Assembly (NCBI RefSeq): GCF_030408855.1
Contig: NZ_CP047358.1
Span: forward strand, 2,108,001-2,172,000
Origin: Corynebacterium glaucum
Lineage (GTDB): Bacteria; Actinomycetota; Actinomycetes; Mycobacteriales; Mycobacteriaceae
Length of the DNA stretch: 64,000 bases
Direction of reading: 5' to 3'
The position numbers and the translations under genes are program-made. The notes under the pieces are model-generated. The model made no database searches. It had not been told where the DNA came from and worked only from the letters and a program-made list of their open reading frames with translations. The stretch's first letter is position 1. Every line of letters begins with the position of its first letter. Below, piece after piece: positions 27,406-35,826 of the stretch.

Positions 27406-30126
27406 CTAGGCCGGCTCGACCGGACCGCGGCCCTCGCCGTCGGTGTCGTCATCGTCGAACTCGTCACGCTCGTCCGGGAACTCGGACGCGGTGGACGGAG
27501 CTTCCTCCAGCGACGGGTCGATCTCGCGGATCTCTTCCTCGACCTCCTCGTCGTCGAAGGTGTCAGCCGGCAGCGGGCGCGGGCGCGGTGTGAAGGTGAA
27601 CTTCGCACCCTCTGCCGCGGTACCGCGTGCTTCGCGAGCCGCCTCGACATCGCCGTCCCAACCCTCGACGTCGACGGTGATGATCTCGCCAGCACCGATC
27701 TCGCCGTAGAGGATCTTCTCGGAGAGCACGTCCTCGATCTCGCGCTGGATCGTGCGGCGCAGCGGGCGCGCACCCAGCACCGCATCGAAGCCGCGGAGCG
27801 CCAGCAGGTTCTTCGCCTTGTCGGTGAGCTCGATACCCATATCCTGCGCAGCAAGGTTCTTGTCCACGCGGGAAATGAGCAGATCCACCATTTCCACGAT
27901 CTCTTCCTGGGTGAGCTGGCGGAAGACCACGATCTCGTCGATACGGTTCAGGAACTCGGGGCGGAAGTGCTTCTTCAGCTCGTCGTGCACCTTGTTCTTC
28001 ATGCGCTCGTACTGCGCATCGGCGTCGGTAGCGGTGCTACCAGAGAAGCCGAGGCCGACAGCCTTCGAGATGTCGCCAGTACCCAAGTTCGAGGTGAAAA
28101 TCAGCACCGTGTTCTTGAAGTCCACGACACGGCCCTGGCCGTCGGTGACGTGGCCCTCTTCGAGCACCTGGAGCAGGGTGTTGTAGATCTCCTTGTGCGC
28201 CTTCTCAATCTCGTCGAAAAGCACGACGGAGAACGGCTTGCGGCGCACCTTTTCGGTGAGCTGCCCGCCTTCTTCGTAGCCGACGTATCCCGGAGGAGCA
28301 CCGAAGAGACGCGACGCGGTGAAGCGGTCGTGGAACTCGCCCATATCCACCTGAATCAGCGAATCCTCGTCGCCGAACAGGAACTCAGCGAGTGCCTTGG
28401 ACAGCTCCGTCTTACCCACACCGGACGGGCCGGCGAAGATGAACGAACCGCTCGGGCGCTTCGGATCCTTCAGGCCCGCACGGGTGCGGCGGATCGAGCG
28501 GGACACAGCCTTGACAGCCTCGTCCTGGCCGATGATGCGCTTGTGAAGCTCGTCTTCCATGTTGAGCAGGCGCGAAGACTCCGACTCGGTGAGCTTGAAC
28601 ACCGGGATACCGGTCCAGTGCGCGAGCACGTCAGCGATCTGGTCCTCGCCGACCTCGGCGATTTCCTCGAGATCATCGGAGCGCCACTTCTTTTCCTTCT
28701 CCGCGCGTTCTTCGCCGAGCTTGCGTTCGGTGTCGCGAAGACCAGCGGCCTTCTCGAAGTCCTGCGCGTCGATCGCAGCTTCCTTCTCCTTGCGGACCTC
28801 GGAGATGCGGTCATCCACCTCGCGCAGCTCTTCCGGAGCGGTCATGCGCTTGATGCGCATGCGGGCACCGGCCTCATCGAGGAGATCGACGGCCTTGTCC
28901 GGCAGGAATCGATCGTTGATGTAGCGATCCGAGAGGTTCGCTGCAGCCGAGAGAGCATCGTCGGTGTAGGACACACGGTGGTGTGCCTCGTAGCGGTCGC
29001 GGAGACCCTTGAGGATCGTGATGGTGTCCTCGACGGACGGCTCGTCGACCTGCACAGGCTGGAAGCGACGCTCAAGCGCGGCATCCTTTTCGATGTGCTT
29101 GCGGTACTCGTCGAGTGTCGTCGCACCGATGGTCTGGAGTTCGCCACGAGCAAGCTTCGGCTTGAGCAGCGACGCCGCGTCGATGGCGCCTTCTGCCGCA
29201 CCGGCACCAACGAGCGTGTGGATCTCATCAATGAAGAGGATGATGTCACCGCGCTGGTTAATCTCCTTGAGCACCTTCTTGAGACGCTCTTCAAAGTCAC
29301 CGCGGTAGCGCGATCCGGCCACCAGCGAGCCGAGGTCGAGCGAGTAAACCTGCTTGTCCTTCAGGGTCTCCGGAACCTTGCCGTTAGCGATGTCCAGAGC
29401 AAGCCCCTCGACGACGGCAGTCTTACCCACACCAGGCTCACCAATTAGCACCGGGTTGTTCTTGGTACGGCGGGAGAGCACCTGCATGATGCGCTCGATT
29501 TCCCTATCGCGACCGACAACCGGGTCGAGCTTGCCCTCCTTGGCGGCTGCAGTGAGGTTGCGACCAAACTGATCGAGTACCAGCGAGTTGGAGCGCTCCC
29601 CCTGGCTGCTGCCGCCACCGCGCGGCCCCGGTCCAGCAGACGCGCCGGCCGGCTGCTGGGGCGCCTCGGGGTTCTGCCCCTCGCCACCTTCGTAACCGGA
29701 GAGCAGCTGGATAACCTGCTGACGCACACGCGGCAGGTCAGCGCCGAGCTTGATCAGCACCTGTGCCGCAACGCCTTCGCCCTCGCGGATGAGGCCGAGA
29801 AGCAAGAATTCGGTGCCAATGTACTTGTGGCCCATCTGCAGACCCTCGCGGAGGGAGAGCTCAAGAACCTTCTTAGCGCGCGGGGTAAACGGAATATGCC
29901 CGGTGACCGGCTGCGTGCCGTGGCCGATAATGTCGATGACCTCTCGACGGACATCTTCTAGGTTGATGCCCATCGACTCGAGAGCCTTGGCGGCTACACC
30001 CTCGCCCTCTTTGATCAAGCCAAGGAGGATGTGCTCGGTGCCCATGTAATTGTGGTTCAGCGCGCGAGCTTCTTCTTGGGCGAGCACGATGACGCGACGG
30101 GCCCTATCGGTAAACCTCTCAAACAT
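27406..30126 (-). CDS. clpC: ATP-dependent Clp protease ATP-binding subunit ClpC
   Basis: ClpC unfolds proteins and feeds them to ClpP. The 906-residue protein starts [20 protein letters not shown], with two N-terminal Clp repeats. AAA1 follows with Walker A GEPGVGKT near residue 230, then a UVR-like middle region ([18 protein letters not shown]). AAA2 has Walker A GPSGVGKT near residue 570, and the ClpP-contact tail region follows. The C terminus is extended by an acidic Glu/Asp-rich tail of about 80 residues. GGGG precedes the start as ribosome site. Corynebacterial clpC is normally under ClgR and stress-sigma control; I could not place a convincing ClgR box. Confidence 0.97.
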   Translation of the reverse strand: MFERFTDRARRVIVLAQEEARALNHNYMGTEHILLGLIKEGEGVAAKALESMGINLEDVRREVIDIIGHGTQPVTGHIPFTPRAKKVLELSLREGLQMGHKYIGTEFLLLGLIREGEGVAAQVLIKLGADLPRVRQQVIQLLSGYEGGEGQNPEAPQQPAGASAGPGPRGGGSSQGERSNSLVLDQFGRNLTAAAKEGKLDPVVGRDREIERIMQVLSRRTKNNPVLIGEPGVGKTAVVEGLALDIANGKVPETLKDKQVYSLDLGSLVAGSRYRGDFEERLKKVLKEINQRGDIILFIDEIHTLVGAGAAEGAIDAASLLKPKLARGELQTIGATTLDEYRKHIEKDAALERRFQPVQVDEPSVEDTITILKGLRDRYEAHHRVSYTDDALSAAANLSDRYINDRFLPDKAVDLLDEAGARMRIKRMTAPEELREVDDRISEVRKEKEAAIDAQDFEKAAGLRDTERKLGEERAEKEKKWRSDDLEEIAEVGEDQIADVLAHWTGIPVFKLTESESSRLLNMEDELHKRIIGQDEAVKAVSRSIRRTRAGLKDPKRPSGSFIFAGPSGVGKTELSKALAEFLFGDEDSLIQVDMGEFHDRFTASRLFGAPPGYVGYEEGGQLTEKVRRKPFSVVLFDEIEKAHKEIYNTLLQVLEEGHVTDGQGRVVDFKNTVLIFTSNLGTGDISKAVGLGFSGSTATDADAQYERMKNKVHDELKKHFRPEFLNRIDEIVVFRQLTQEEIVEMVDLLISRVDKNLAAQDMGIELTDKAKNLLALRGFDAVLGARPLRRTIQREIEDVLSEKILYGEIGAGEIITVDVEGWDGDVEAAREARGTAAEGAKFTFTPRPRPLPADTFDDEEVEEEIREIDPSLEEAPSTASEFPDERDEFDDDDTDGEGRGPVEPA

Positions 30127-30312
30127 GAAGTTGACCCCTTCCTAAAACGCTATCCGCATATAGATGACACTCACCATAACGCTCGGGACCCACACGACAT
30201 CCATCATCAAGCTCTCCGGAGGGAGCAGCGCGGCAAAACGGCCAGTTCAGAGGGGAAGTTCGCCGTTAGCGAACGGGATTGCGGAACCGCTCGCCGGCCC
30301 AGTCCAGACATG

Positions 30313-30342
30313 AAAAAACCACCCGGATTAAACCGGGTGGTT
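30313..30342 (-). terminator. Intrinsic terminator of the surface-protein gene
   Basis: On the minus strand the stem CCACCCGG / CCGGGTGG with a short AT-rich loop is followed by six T (30318-30313). It sits 32 bases after the stop at 30374. Confidence 0.88.
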
Positions 30343-30373
30343 AGTTCGTGCTATCCGCTTAGCGGTAACTGCC

Positions 30374-31753
30374 TTAGAACTTCGGCAGGAACTGCTGGAT
30401 GTGCGGGAAAGCAACTGCGACGATGCCGCCGAGAGCCGCGAGGACACCGATGACGATCGCAGCGATGGTGGCACCGCTCAGGTCGCCCTTGTTGGACGGG
30501 GTCTTGGTCTTGTCGCCCGGCTTGGTGGTATCGCCCGGCTCCTTGGTGTCCTTGGCATCCTGCATGCCGTTGATGGCCTCGATCAGACGATCGATGTCGG
30601 AGCCGCGCTCCTTCTCAGCAGTGTTGTCTGCGCCAGCGATGGTCGGAGCGTCGTTGCGGTACTTCTTATCCAGAAGGCGAACGCGCTGAACCGGGTTCTC
30701 CCATGCCAGACCGTCGCGGTCGGACTTGGCGTAGAACTCGAGGGAGCGAGCCTCGCCCTTCGGGTTAGCGTTGTCGAAGAGGACCTTGCGGTACTCCTCG
30801 CGCAGGGTGGACTGCTCGTTGCCGAGGATGGTGTCGTTCTCGTACAGGTCCAGCCAGCGAACGACAAGGCCGTAGTAAGCCTGGATGGTGCGCGCCTTGC
30901 GGACGTTGGACTGAGCAACCGCGTAAGCTTCCTTGATGTCAACGATGTTGCGGTTGGTAGCTTCGTTGGTGAGGCGGATTGCCTCCTTGTACAGCGCGTT
31001 GCGGTTGTCGAAACCAGTCAGGTAGGTGTTGAGCTGGTTGGAGATAGCGGTGGTTGCGTTCAGCTCGTCGACAAGCTCCTTGTCGGTCTTGCCGTAGTTC
31101 TCCTTGATGGCGTTGTCGAGGACCTCTGCCAGCTCGATGACCTTCGGTGCAACCAGGGTGACCTGCTCGTAGTAGTCATCGTCGCCCGGCTTTGCGGTGA
31201 GGGTCCAGACCTCGTTCACAGCCTCGCGAACCGGCTCCGGGGTTGCCGGGTTCTTAGCCAGCTCGACGAGCGTTGCCTTCTCCGAATCGGAGATGGTGAC
31301 AGCGTCTGCGTACTTGGCCCAAGCAGCCTCGGCAGCTGCGGTCTGAGCCTCGACATCCTTCAGGGTTGCGTTGATGTCGTTGAGGGTAGCAACCGCGTTG
31401 GTAAGGAGCTTGGTTGCCTCAGCCTCGTGAGCCTCAGCCTTAGCCTGAGCCTCAGCCTCGATCGGCTGATCCTGGTACTGGGAGTAGTCAGCGGTCTTGT
31501 GAGCGTCGATCGCCGCCTTGTCGTCGTTTGCAGCCTTCTTGAGTGCGTCAGCAGCCTTGACCTGGCCAACCGGTGCAATGTTCTGCAGGTTGTCGCCGTT
31601 ACCAGCCTTGGAGCCGTCAGCAACGTGCTGGCCGTTGTCGGTCTGGTGGGTGGTGCCGTCCTCAGCGTAAGCCGGGACGGTCAGGCCGGACACGCCGGTT
31701 GCAACTGCGATTGCACCTGCGAGAGCTGCGGTGCGAACACGGTTCTTGAACAT
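30374..31753 (-). CDS. Secreted surface protein with C-terminal membrane segment
   Basis: The 459-residue protein has a Sec signal (MFKNRVRTAALAGAIAVATG, cleavage after VPAYA), then a helical Ala/Lys/Glu-rich region with coiled-coil character (KAEAHEAEATKLLTNAVATL). A Thr/Lys/Pro linker precedes a C-terminal hydrophobic helix ending PHIQQFLPKF. There is no LPXTG motif and no basic cytoplasmic tail after the helix. The last ten residues nearly match those of the protein at 56042. AGGAGT stands 9 bases before the start. It is a single-gene unit with its own terminator, and codon use is that of a highly expressed gene. Surface location is inferred; no family is recognised. Confidence 0.78.
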   Translation of the reverse strand: MFKNRVRTAALAGAIAVATGVSGLTVPAYAEDGTTHQTDNGQHVADGSKAGNGDNLQNIAPVGQVKAADALKKAANDDKAAIDAHKTADYSQYQDQPIEAEAQAKAEAHEAEATKLLTNAVATLNDINATLKDVEAQTAAAEAAWAKYADAVTISDSEKATLVELAKNPATPEPVREAVNEVWTLTAKPGDDDYYEQVTLVAPKVIELAEVLDNAIKENYGKTDKELVDELNATTAISNQLNTYLTGFDNRNALYKEAIRLTNEATNRNIVDIKEAYAVAQSNVRKARTIQAYYGLVVRWLDLYENDTILGNEQSTLREEYRKVLFDNANPKGEARSLEFYAKSDRDGLAWENPVQRVRLLDKKYRNDAPTIAGADNTAEKERGSDIDRLIEAINGMQDAKDTKEPGDTTKPGDKTKTPSNKGDLSGATIAAIVIGVLAALGGIVAVAFPHIQQFLPKF

Positions 31754-32186
31754 GTGTGAGTACTCCTAGAGAGTAGAAGGTGTATCTGACCCAGACGGGT
31801 TGTCTCGGCCGAAAGTTATCCGGAACAACGGGACTTGGAGATTGATTTCCTCTTAAGTCCTCAATCACCCTATCGGCTCCGTCGCTGGAAACATTACGGG
31901 CGCTTCCAAGCAACTGCAAGCTAATTCAAATCAGGTCACAAAAGATTAACGATCCGTTTACCCGCACGGCGCGCGGACATAGCGTTTAGCTGGGATTTTG
32001 AGTAAATAGTTAATTCAGAACTCGAATTAACAACTTTCACTATAACCCCCTAAAGCTAACCCCCAAAATGGGGTACGAAAGGCTCTGAGCTGGGCGTTTT
32101 CCGTTACTGAGAGAAAAGACAACCGCAAATTGGAGCGTTTGCGGCGTGTCATTCCGTTAACCTGAGAGTCTTTTTGTAGGGAAGGT
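31754..32186 (-). other. 433-base AT-rich intergenic leader
   Basis: No open frame is supported. It is clearly richer in A and T than the surrounding genes and includes the 5' leader of the surface-protein gene and the 3' flank of ptsI. A small hairpin ACCCC...GGGGT lies near 32060-32075. I find no convincing ptsI terminator or single best promoter. Confidence 0.5.
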
Positions 32187-33890
32187 CTAGCTCACCAAAT
32201 CGCGGATAATCGGATCCGCTAGTTCAAGAGCAGCTTCGCGTGCCTGAGACGCAGTTGGGGCCTTGATTGCCAGGTCAGCCATGTTCCGACAAGTCTCTAG
32301 ATCGTGCAGGCGCAGTGCCGCCCTGACCGCGCTGACCTTAGCCGGGGCCATCGAGAGTGAACTCACGCCCAGCCCAGCCAGGACCAAAGCTACGAGAGGG
32401 TCACCGCCAGCTTCACCGCAAACGCCAATCGGCTTTCCGTTGTGCTCCCCTCCCTGAGCCGTGGCTTGAATCATACGAAGCACGGCCGGCTGCCAGGGAG
32501 AGAGCAACCCGGCAAGCTCTCCCTGCATGCGGTCAGCCGCCATCGTGTACTGGGAAAGATCGTTGGTGCCAATGGAGGCAAAGTCGGCAACGGTGAGGAT
32601 TTGCTCGGAAAGGATTGCCGCCGCAGGTGTCTCCACCATGACACCGATCTGCGGAAGCCCATAAGAACGGGCGCGCTCCGCGAACCACTCGGTTTCTTCG
32701 ATCGTGGAGACCATCGGAGCCATGACCCACAGGTCAGCTCCTTCAACCGCCTGGTGCGCTGCGGCTAGAGCTTCCAGCTGCTGGTCAATGAGGTCGACAC
32801 GCTCCATCGAAAGCCGCAAACCGCGGCGACCCAGCGCAGGATTCTCCTCCGGGCCGAGGTCGGCGAACGAAAGAGGCTTGTCGGCGCCAGCATCGAGCGT
32901 GCGAACCACAACGCGGCGCTGTCCGAATGCTTGCAGCACCTTTATATAGGTCTCGGTTTGTTCTTCCACACTTGGCGCAGCATCGCGGTCAAGAAAGAGG
33001 AACTCAGTACGGAACAGGCCTGAGCCCTCGAGGTCGAACTTTGCAGCCTTTCGCGCGTCCTCCGCGGTACCAATGTTCGCGAGCAGCTTCACCTTGTGAC
33101 CGTCGCGGGTTGCCCCCTCACCCGCAGAATCAGCAAGCAACTCGGCGCGTCGACGCGAACGCGCCTCGAGCTCGCTGACATCGGCGGCATCCGGCGCAAC
33201 GATGACCTTGCCCGTACCACCGTCGAGCGCCACCTGCGGCTGGTTCACTACCGCCTCGGCAATGCCCTTGACCTGAACGGCAGCGGGAATGCCCAGCTGG
33301 GCAGCGAGGATCGCGGTGTGCGAGGTCGCGCCACCCGCCTCAGTGATAATGCCTAAAACGCTTTCCGGATCAAGGGTCGCTGTCTCCGCAGGCGCGAGGT
33401 CCTCAGCGATAAGAATTGATGGTTCGGTGAGATCAGGAATGCCCGGCTCAGGAAGATTACGGACTCGAGCAGTGGCGCGATCACGAATGTCATAAAGGTC
33501 AGTCACGCGCTCGGCCATGTAACCGCCGAGCTTGCGCAACTTCGCCGCGTAAGTTTCCACGGCATCGTGGATCGCCTTCGTGACGCCACTTCCCTTCTTC
33601 AGCTCCTTGTCAATGCCCTTGATCAGGCCCTTGTCGGTAGCCAGGGTCGCAGTTGCCTCGAGCACCGCTTTCGAAGTTTCGGAATTCGCATGTTCAGCGC
33701 GTGAGCGAAGCGATGCCGCAACCCCCTCGAGAGCCTCGCGGACGCGCACCCCGTCCGATTCGGGATCTACGGATGCCGGCTCGTGTTGATCGATACCCAC
33801 CGCCGGTGTGACGAGGGCAATCGGCCCGGAAGCGGTACCTGCGGAAACGCCGATGCCTTTAAGTTCAGTGCGCGCGGTGGACTCGGACAT
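32187..33890 (-). CDS. ptsI: PTS enzyme I (phosphoenolpyruvate-protein phosphotransferase)
   Basis: Enzyme I takes phosphate from PEP and passes it to HPr, the first step of sugar uptake by the phosphotransferase system. The 567 residues begin MSESTARTELKGIGVSAGTA. They contain the active-site His in GGATSHTAILAAQLGIPA, the PEP-binding TEFLFLDRDAAPS, and the signature DFASIGTNDLSQYTMAADR with the catalytic Cys of IGVCGEAGGDP. It is cytoplasmic. A perfect GGCACC-ATTTA-GGTGCC inverted repeat lies 44 bases upstream in the leader. ptsG is close by (35827-37914), which links the general and glucose-specific parts of the system. Confidence 0.95.
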   Translation of the reverse strand: MSESTARTELKGIGVSAGTASGPIALVTPAVGIDQHEPASVDPESDGVRVREALEGVAASLRSRAEHANSETSKAVLEATATLATDKGLIKGIDKELKKGSGVTKAIHDAVETYAAKLRKLGGYMAERVTDLYDIRDRATARVRNLPEPGIPDLTEPSILIAEDLAPAETATLDPESVLGIITEAGGATSHTAILAAQLGIPAAVQVKGIAEAVVNQPQVALDGGTGKVIVAPDAADVSELEARSRRRAELLADSAGEGATRDGHKVKLLANIGTAEDARKAAKFDLEGSGLFRTEFLFLDRDAAPSVEEQTETYIKVLQAFGQRRVVVRTLDAGADKPLSFADLGPEENPALGRRGLRLSMERVDLIDQQLEALAAAHQAVEGADLWVMAPMVSTIEETEWFAERARSYGLPQIGVMVETPAAAILSEQILTVADFASIGTNDLSQYTMAADRMQGELAGLLSPWQPAVLRMIQATAQGGEHNGKPIGVCGEAGGDPLVALVLAGLGVSSLSMAPAKVSAVRAALRLHDLETCRNMADLAIKAPTASQAREAALELADPIIRDLVS

Positions 33891-33933
33891 GGTGATGCTC
33901 AGTTCCTTTCGGTCGCCTGTGCCGCATCTGCGC

Positions 33934-33950
33934 GGCACCATTTAGGTGCC
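33934..33950. promoter_or_regulatory. Inverted repeat in the ptsI leader
   Basis: GGCACC and GGTGCC are perfect complements around ATTTA. They lie between the divergent-free interval of the TM2 gene stop and the ptsI start, without a T-run on either strand. An operator for a sugar regulator or an RNA hairpin are both possible. Confidence 0.4.
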
Positions 33951-33996
33951 ACGATACGCGCGCATCACCGGTAGCGCGGCGGGTCTTGGATCCGAG

Positions 33997-34380
33997 TTAG
34001 ACCATACGGATGCCGTCCTGATCCCTGTCATATCCGTCCGAGCCTTTGAGCACCATTACGAACTCTGTCAGCGACCAAATAATAAGGCCCGCGAGGACGA
34101 AAATGCCGATGAAAATAAAGTAGCCGAGCACTCCGAGGACGAAGAGCCCAAGCTTGGTGAAGCCGCGCTTCTTTTGGCCGAGATAGAAGTTGCCCACTCC
34201 GAGAATGCCGAAGAAAAAGAACAGCAGAGCCGCGACGCGCTTACTCTTCGGGGCGGTTTGGGCCTGGGGCAGGAGGGCTGCGGAGTAGTGCGCGGCTGGT
34301 TGGCCGTAGTGGGGCTGCGGGTGAGGATTCGTGTGGATCGGGCGGTTGTTCTCAGGGGTGCCCGGCCATGGGGTGCTCAT
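33997..34380 (-). CDS. TM2 domain membrane protein
   Basis: The 127-residue protein starts MSTPWPGTPENNRPI, with ribosome site AAAGGAG just upstream, and has a Pro/His/Gln-rich cytoplasmic lead. Then KSKRVAALLFFFFGILGVGNFYLGQ and GLFVLGVLGYFIFIGIF form the two helices of the TM2 family, with the glycine-rich turn between them. The C terminus has the usual polar end. TM2 proteins are small membrane proteins of undefined role. It sits between a J-like membrane protein gene and ptsI on the same strand. Confidence 0.85.
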   Translation of the reverse strand: MSTPWPGTPENNRPIHTNPHPQPHYGQPAAHYSAALLPQAQTAPKSKRVAALLFFFFGILGVGNFYLGQKKRGFTKLGLFVLGVLGYFIFIGIFVLAGLIIWSLTEFVMVLKGSDGYDRDQDGIRMV

Positions 34381-34439
34381 GCGAGCTCCTTTCGACGTCG
34401 CGAAATGTCTGGATGCTAGCACCCAGCCTGAAGGGGCGT

Positions 34440-35348
34440 TTAGCAGATAGGCAGCTTTAGACGCAGGTCCTTCGCGTCCTCACCGTTGACAAGCAACGAG
34501 TACGTGCCCAAGTCGCCCTGGGGCGCGATGAAGTATGCAGCTGGGTTTTGCCCCTCGAGCTCTACCGTCTCGATGGTGCAGCTGTCGTTGCCGTAGCGCT
34601 CTGTCTTTCCTGCAGGAATCGAGGCGTCGCGTTCCTCGACGGAGTCGAACAGGAAGACGCTCACGCCGTTATCTGGACCTGCGCAGCGGATCTTTGCGGA
34701 TTCGTCCCCTTCGGTGGTGTGGGACCGGCACGTCATTCCCATGAACCCCGCGCCGCCGTCAGCGTCGGAAATGAGCTTGGGGAAGGCCTCCGCAAGCTCA
34801 GCATTCTGGCCGGTCCACTCTTCGGTGGTCCCTCGCTGCGCGAGCCACCAGGTCAGCAGACCCGCAATCAAGAGAAGGGCAACAGCACCAATGATCCACG
34901 GCAGCGGGTTGCGTCGCTTATCGACGGCGGCTGTAGCGCCCACAGTGGTGACCTGCCGAGACTCTGCCGCGGTGGGCACCCCAACGGCGGGGCGTGCGCG
35001 GGCGAACTCCTGGGTGGGGTACGAGTCATATCCGCGTCGCGCATTCGACGAATCGGTGGCGGCACCAAAAGCAGTCACCGGTTGCTGCCTGGGCGCGATC
35101 TCCGTGGTTGCCAGTTGGCGGAGTGCATCGACGGTGATCTCTGGCGCGTAGGAGTCATCCAACCTGCGGTCGTAGATCGCCCGGCGGTCCGGATCGCCAA
35201 GCACGCGCTGCGCCACCCGGAGCTCGTCGAGGCCACCAGGGTTGTTAATCAGCCCGGCACTGATGCGCTGCTCAATCTCGTATTCGATCGACTCCGCAGA
35301 CTGGGAACGATCCAGACCGAGGGAGGAATAGAGGTTGTAATGCGGCAT
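34440..35348 (-). CDS. Membrane protein with degenerate J-like domain and extracytoplasmic 4-Cys domain
   Basis: Residues 1-70 (NLYSSLGLDRSQSAESIEYE, RVAQRVLGDPDRRAIYDRRL) follow the helix pattern of a DnaJ J-domain but lack the HPD tripeptide, so Hsp70 stimulation is unlikely. A linker and one membrane helix follow (NPLPWIIGAVALLLIAGLL). An outside domain of about 130 residues has four Cys (GMTCRS, KIRCAG, NDSCTI, LPIC). That outside domain and helix are paralogous to those of the protein at 40398. The architecture looks like a cytoplasmic interaction module coupled to an external sensor or binding domain; the function is unknown. The dispersed 11-bp repeat lies just before the helix. Confidence 0.75.
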   Translation of the reverse strand: MPHYNLYSSLGLDRSQSAESIEYEIEQRISAGLINNPGGLDELRVAQRVLGDPDRRAIYDRRLDDSYAPEITVDALRQLATTEIAPRQQPVTAFGAATDSSNARRGYDSYPTQEFARARPAVGVPTAAESRQVTTVGATAAVDKRRNPLPWIIGAVALLLIAGLLTWWLAQRGTTEEWTGQNAELAEAFPKLISDADGGAGFMGMTCRSHTTEGDESAKIRCAGPDNGVSVFLFDSVEERDASIPAGKTERYGNDSCTIETVELEGQNPAAYFIAPQGDLGTYSLLVNGEDAKDLRLKLPIC

Positions 35349-35393
35349 GGGGGCAGGTCCTTTTGAAATGGAGGCGAAACGCAGACGTGAAAA

Positions 35394-35826
35394 TTATGCC
35401 AAAGCGATACTGCAATCGCTGGTCAATAGGGGCGTTAGTGAAGGGCACTGTCCTGGAACCGTGAAGTGCACCGGCAGGCTACTCGGGTGCTGCATGAGCA
35501 CCTGCTGCGCTATCTGAAACTGAGTTTCCTCCCGGTTGCCGTAGTTCACGATCGACTCCAGGATGAGGATGTTGCGGCCGTCGCAAGCTGGGTAAGAAGC
35601 GTCTTCGTACGCTTCCCACTGCTTTGTGCCGGTGGTGAGCTGGGTAGCGCCCATCTTCTCCAGCTTCTCGCGAGTATGACACTCGGTAGTAAGCGCCCCG
35701 TCTGGATCCCATCGCGCTCCAGCGGTTCCCAATCACTCCCGTTCCAGTAATTCTCGCTTACCTACGAATTGGGCTTCCCGATCCGAGCGAAGTTGACGCC
35801 TTTGTTGCCGCCGGCGAACCAGCGGC
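35394..35826 (-). pseudogene. Decayed remnant of a secreted-protein gene
   Basis: Directly after the ptsG stop, the minus strand reads EVGRWFAGGNKGVNFARIG, then a TAG stop (35764-35762). It goes on with SENYWNGSDWEPLERDG, changes frame, and continues ALTTECHTREKLEKMGA, YPACDGRNILILESIVNYG and HFTVPGQCPSLTP. These are successive pieces of one extracytoplasmic actinobacterial domain layout (CDG-W..., WNG--WE...DG, C---KL...G, CDGR-ILI-ES...). The signal peptide and 5' end are missing, and one stop and at least one frameshift interrupt it. The end (SDCSIALA) looks truncated. Confidence 0.65.

Noticed and set aside
27967..29448. 493-codon open frame antisense to clpC
   Set aside because: Shadow of a well-conserved gene; Leu/Arg/Asp pattern typical of the complement of AAA+ coding sequence.
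30127..30180. ClgR box upstream of clpC
   Set aside because: CGCTATCCGCAT resembles it but breaks the consensus at several positions.
30401..31759. 452-codon open frame antisense to the surface-protein gene
   Set aside because: Leu/Val/Ser-rich complement of Ala/Lys/Glu codons; no ribosome site or domain.
31880..32000. GlxR (CRP-type) site TGTGA-N6-TCACA
   Set aside because: Only the TGTGA half is present; the other half does not match.
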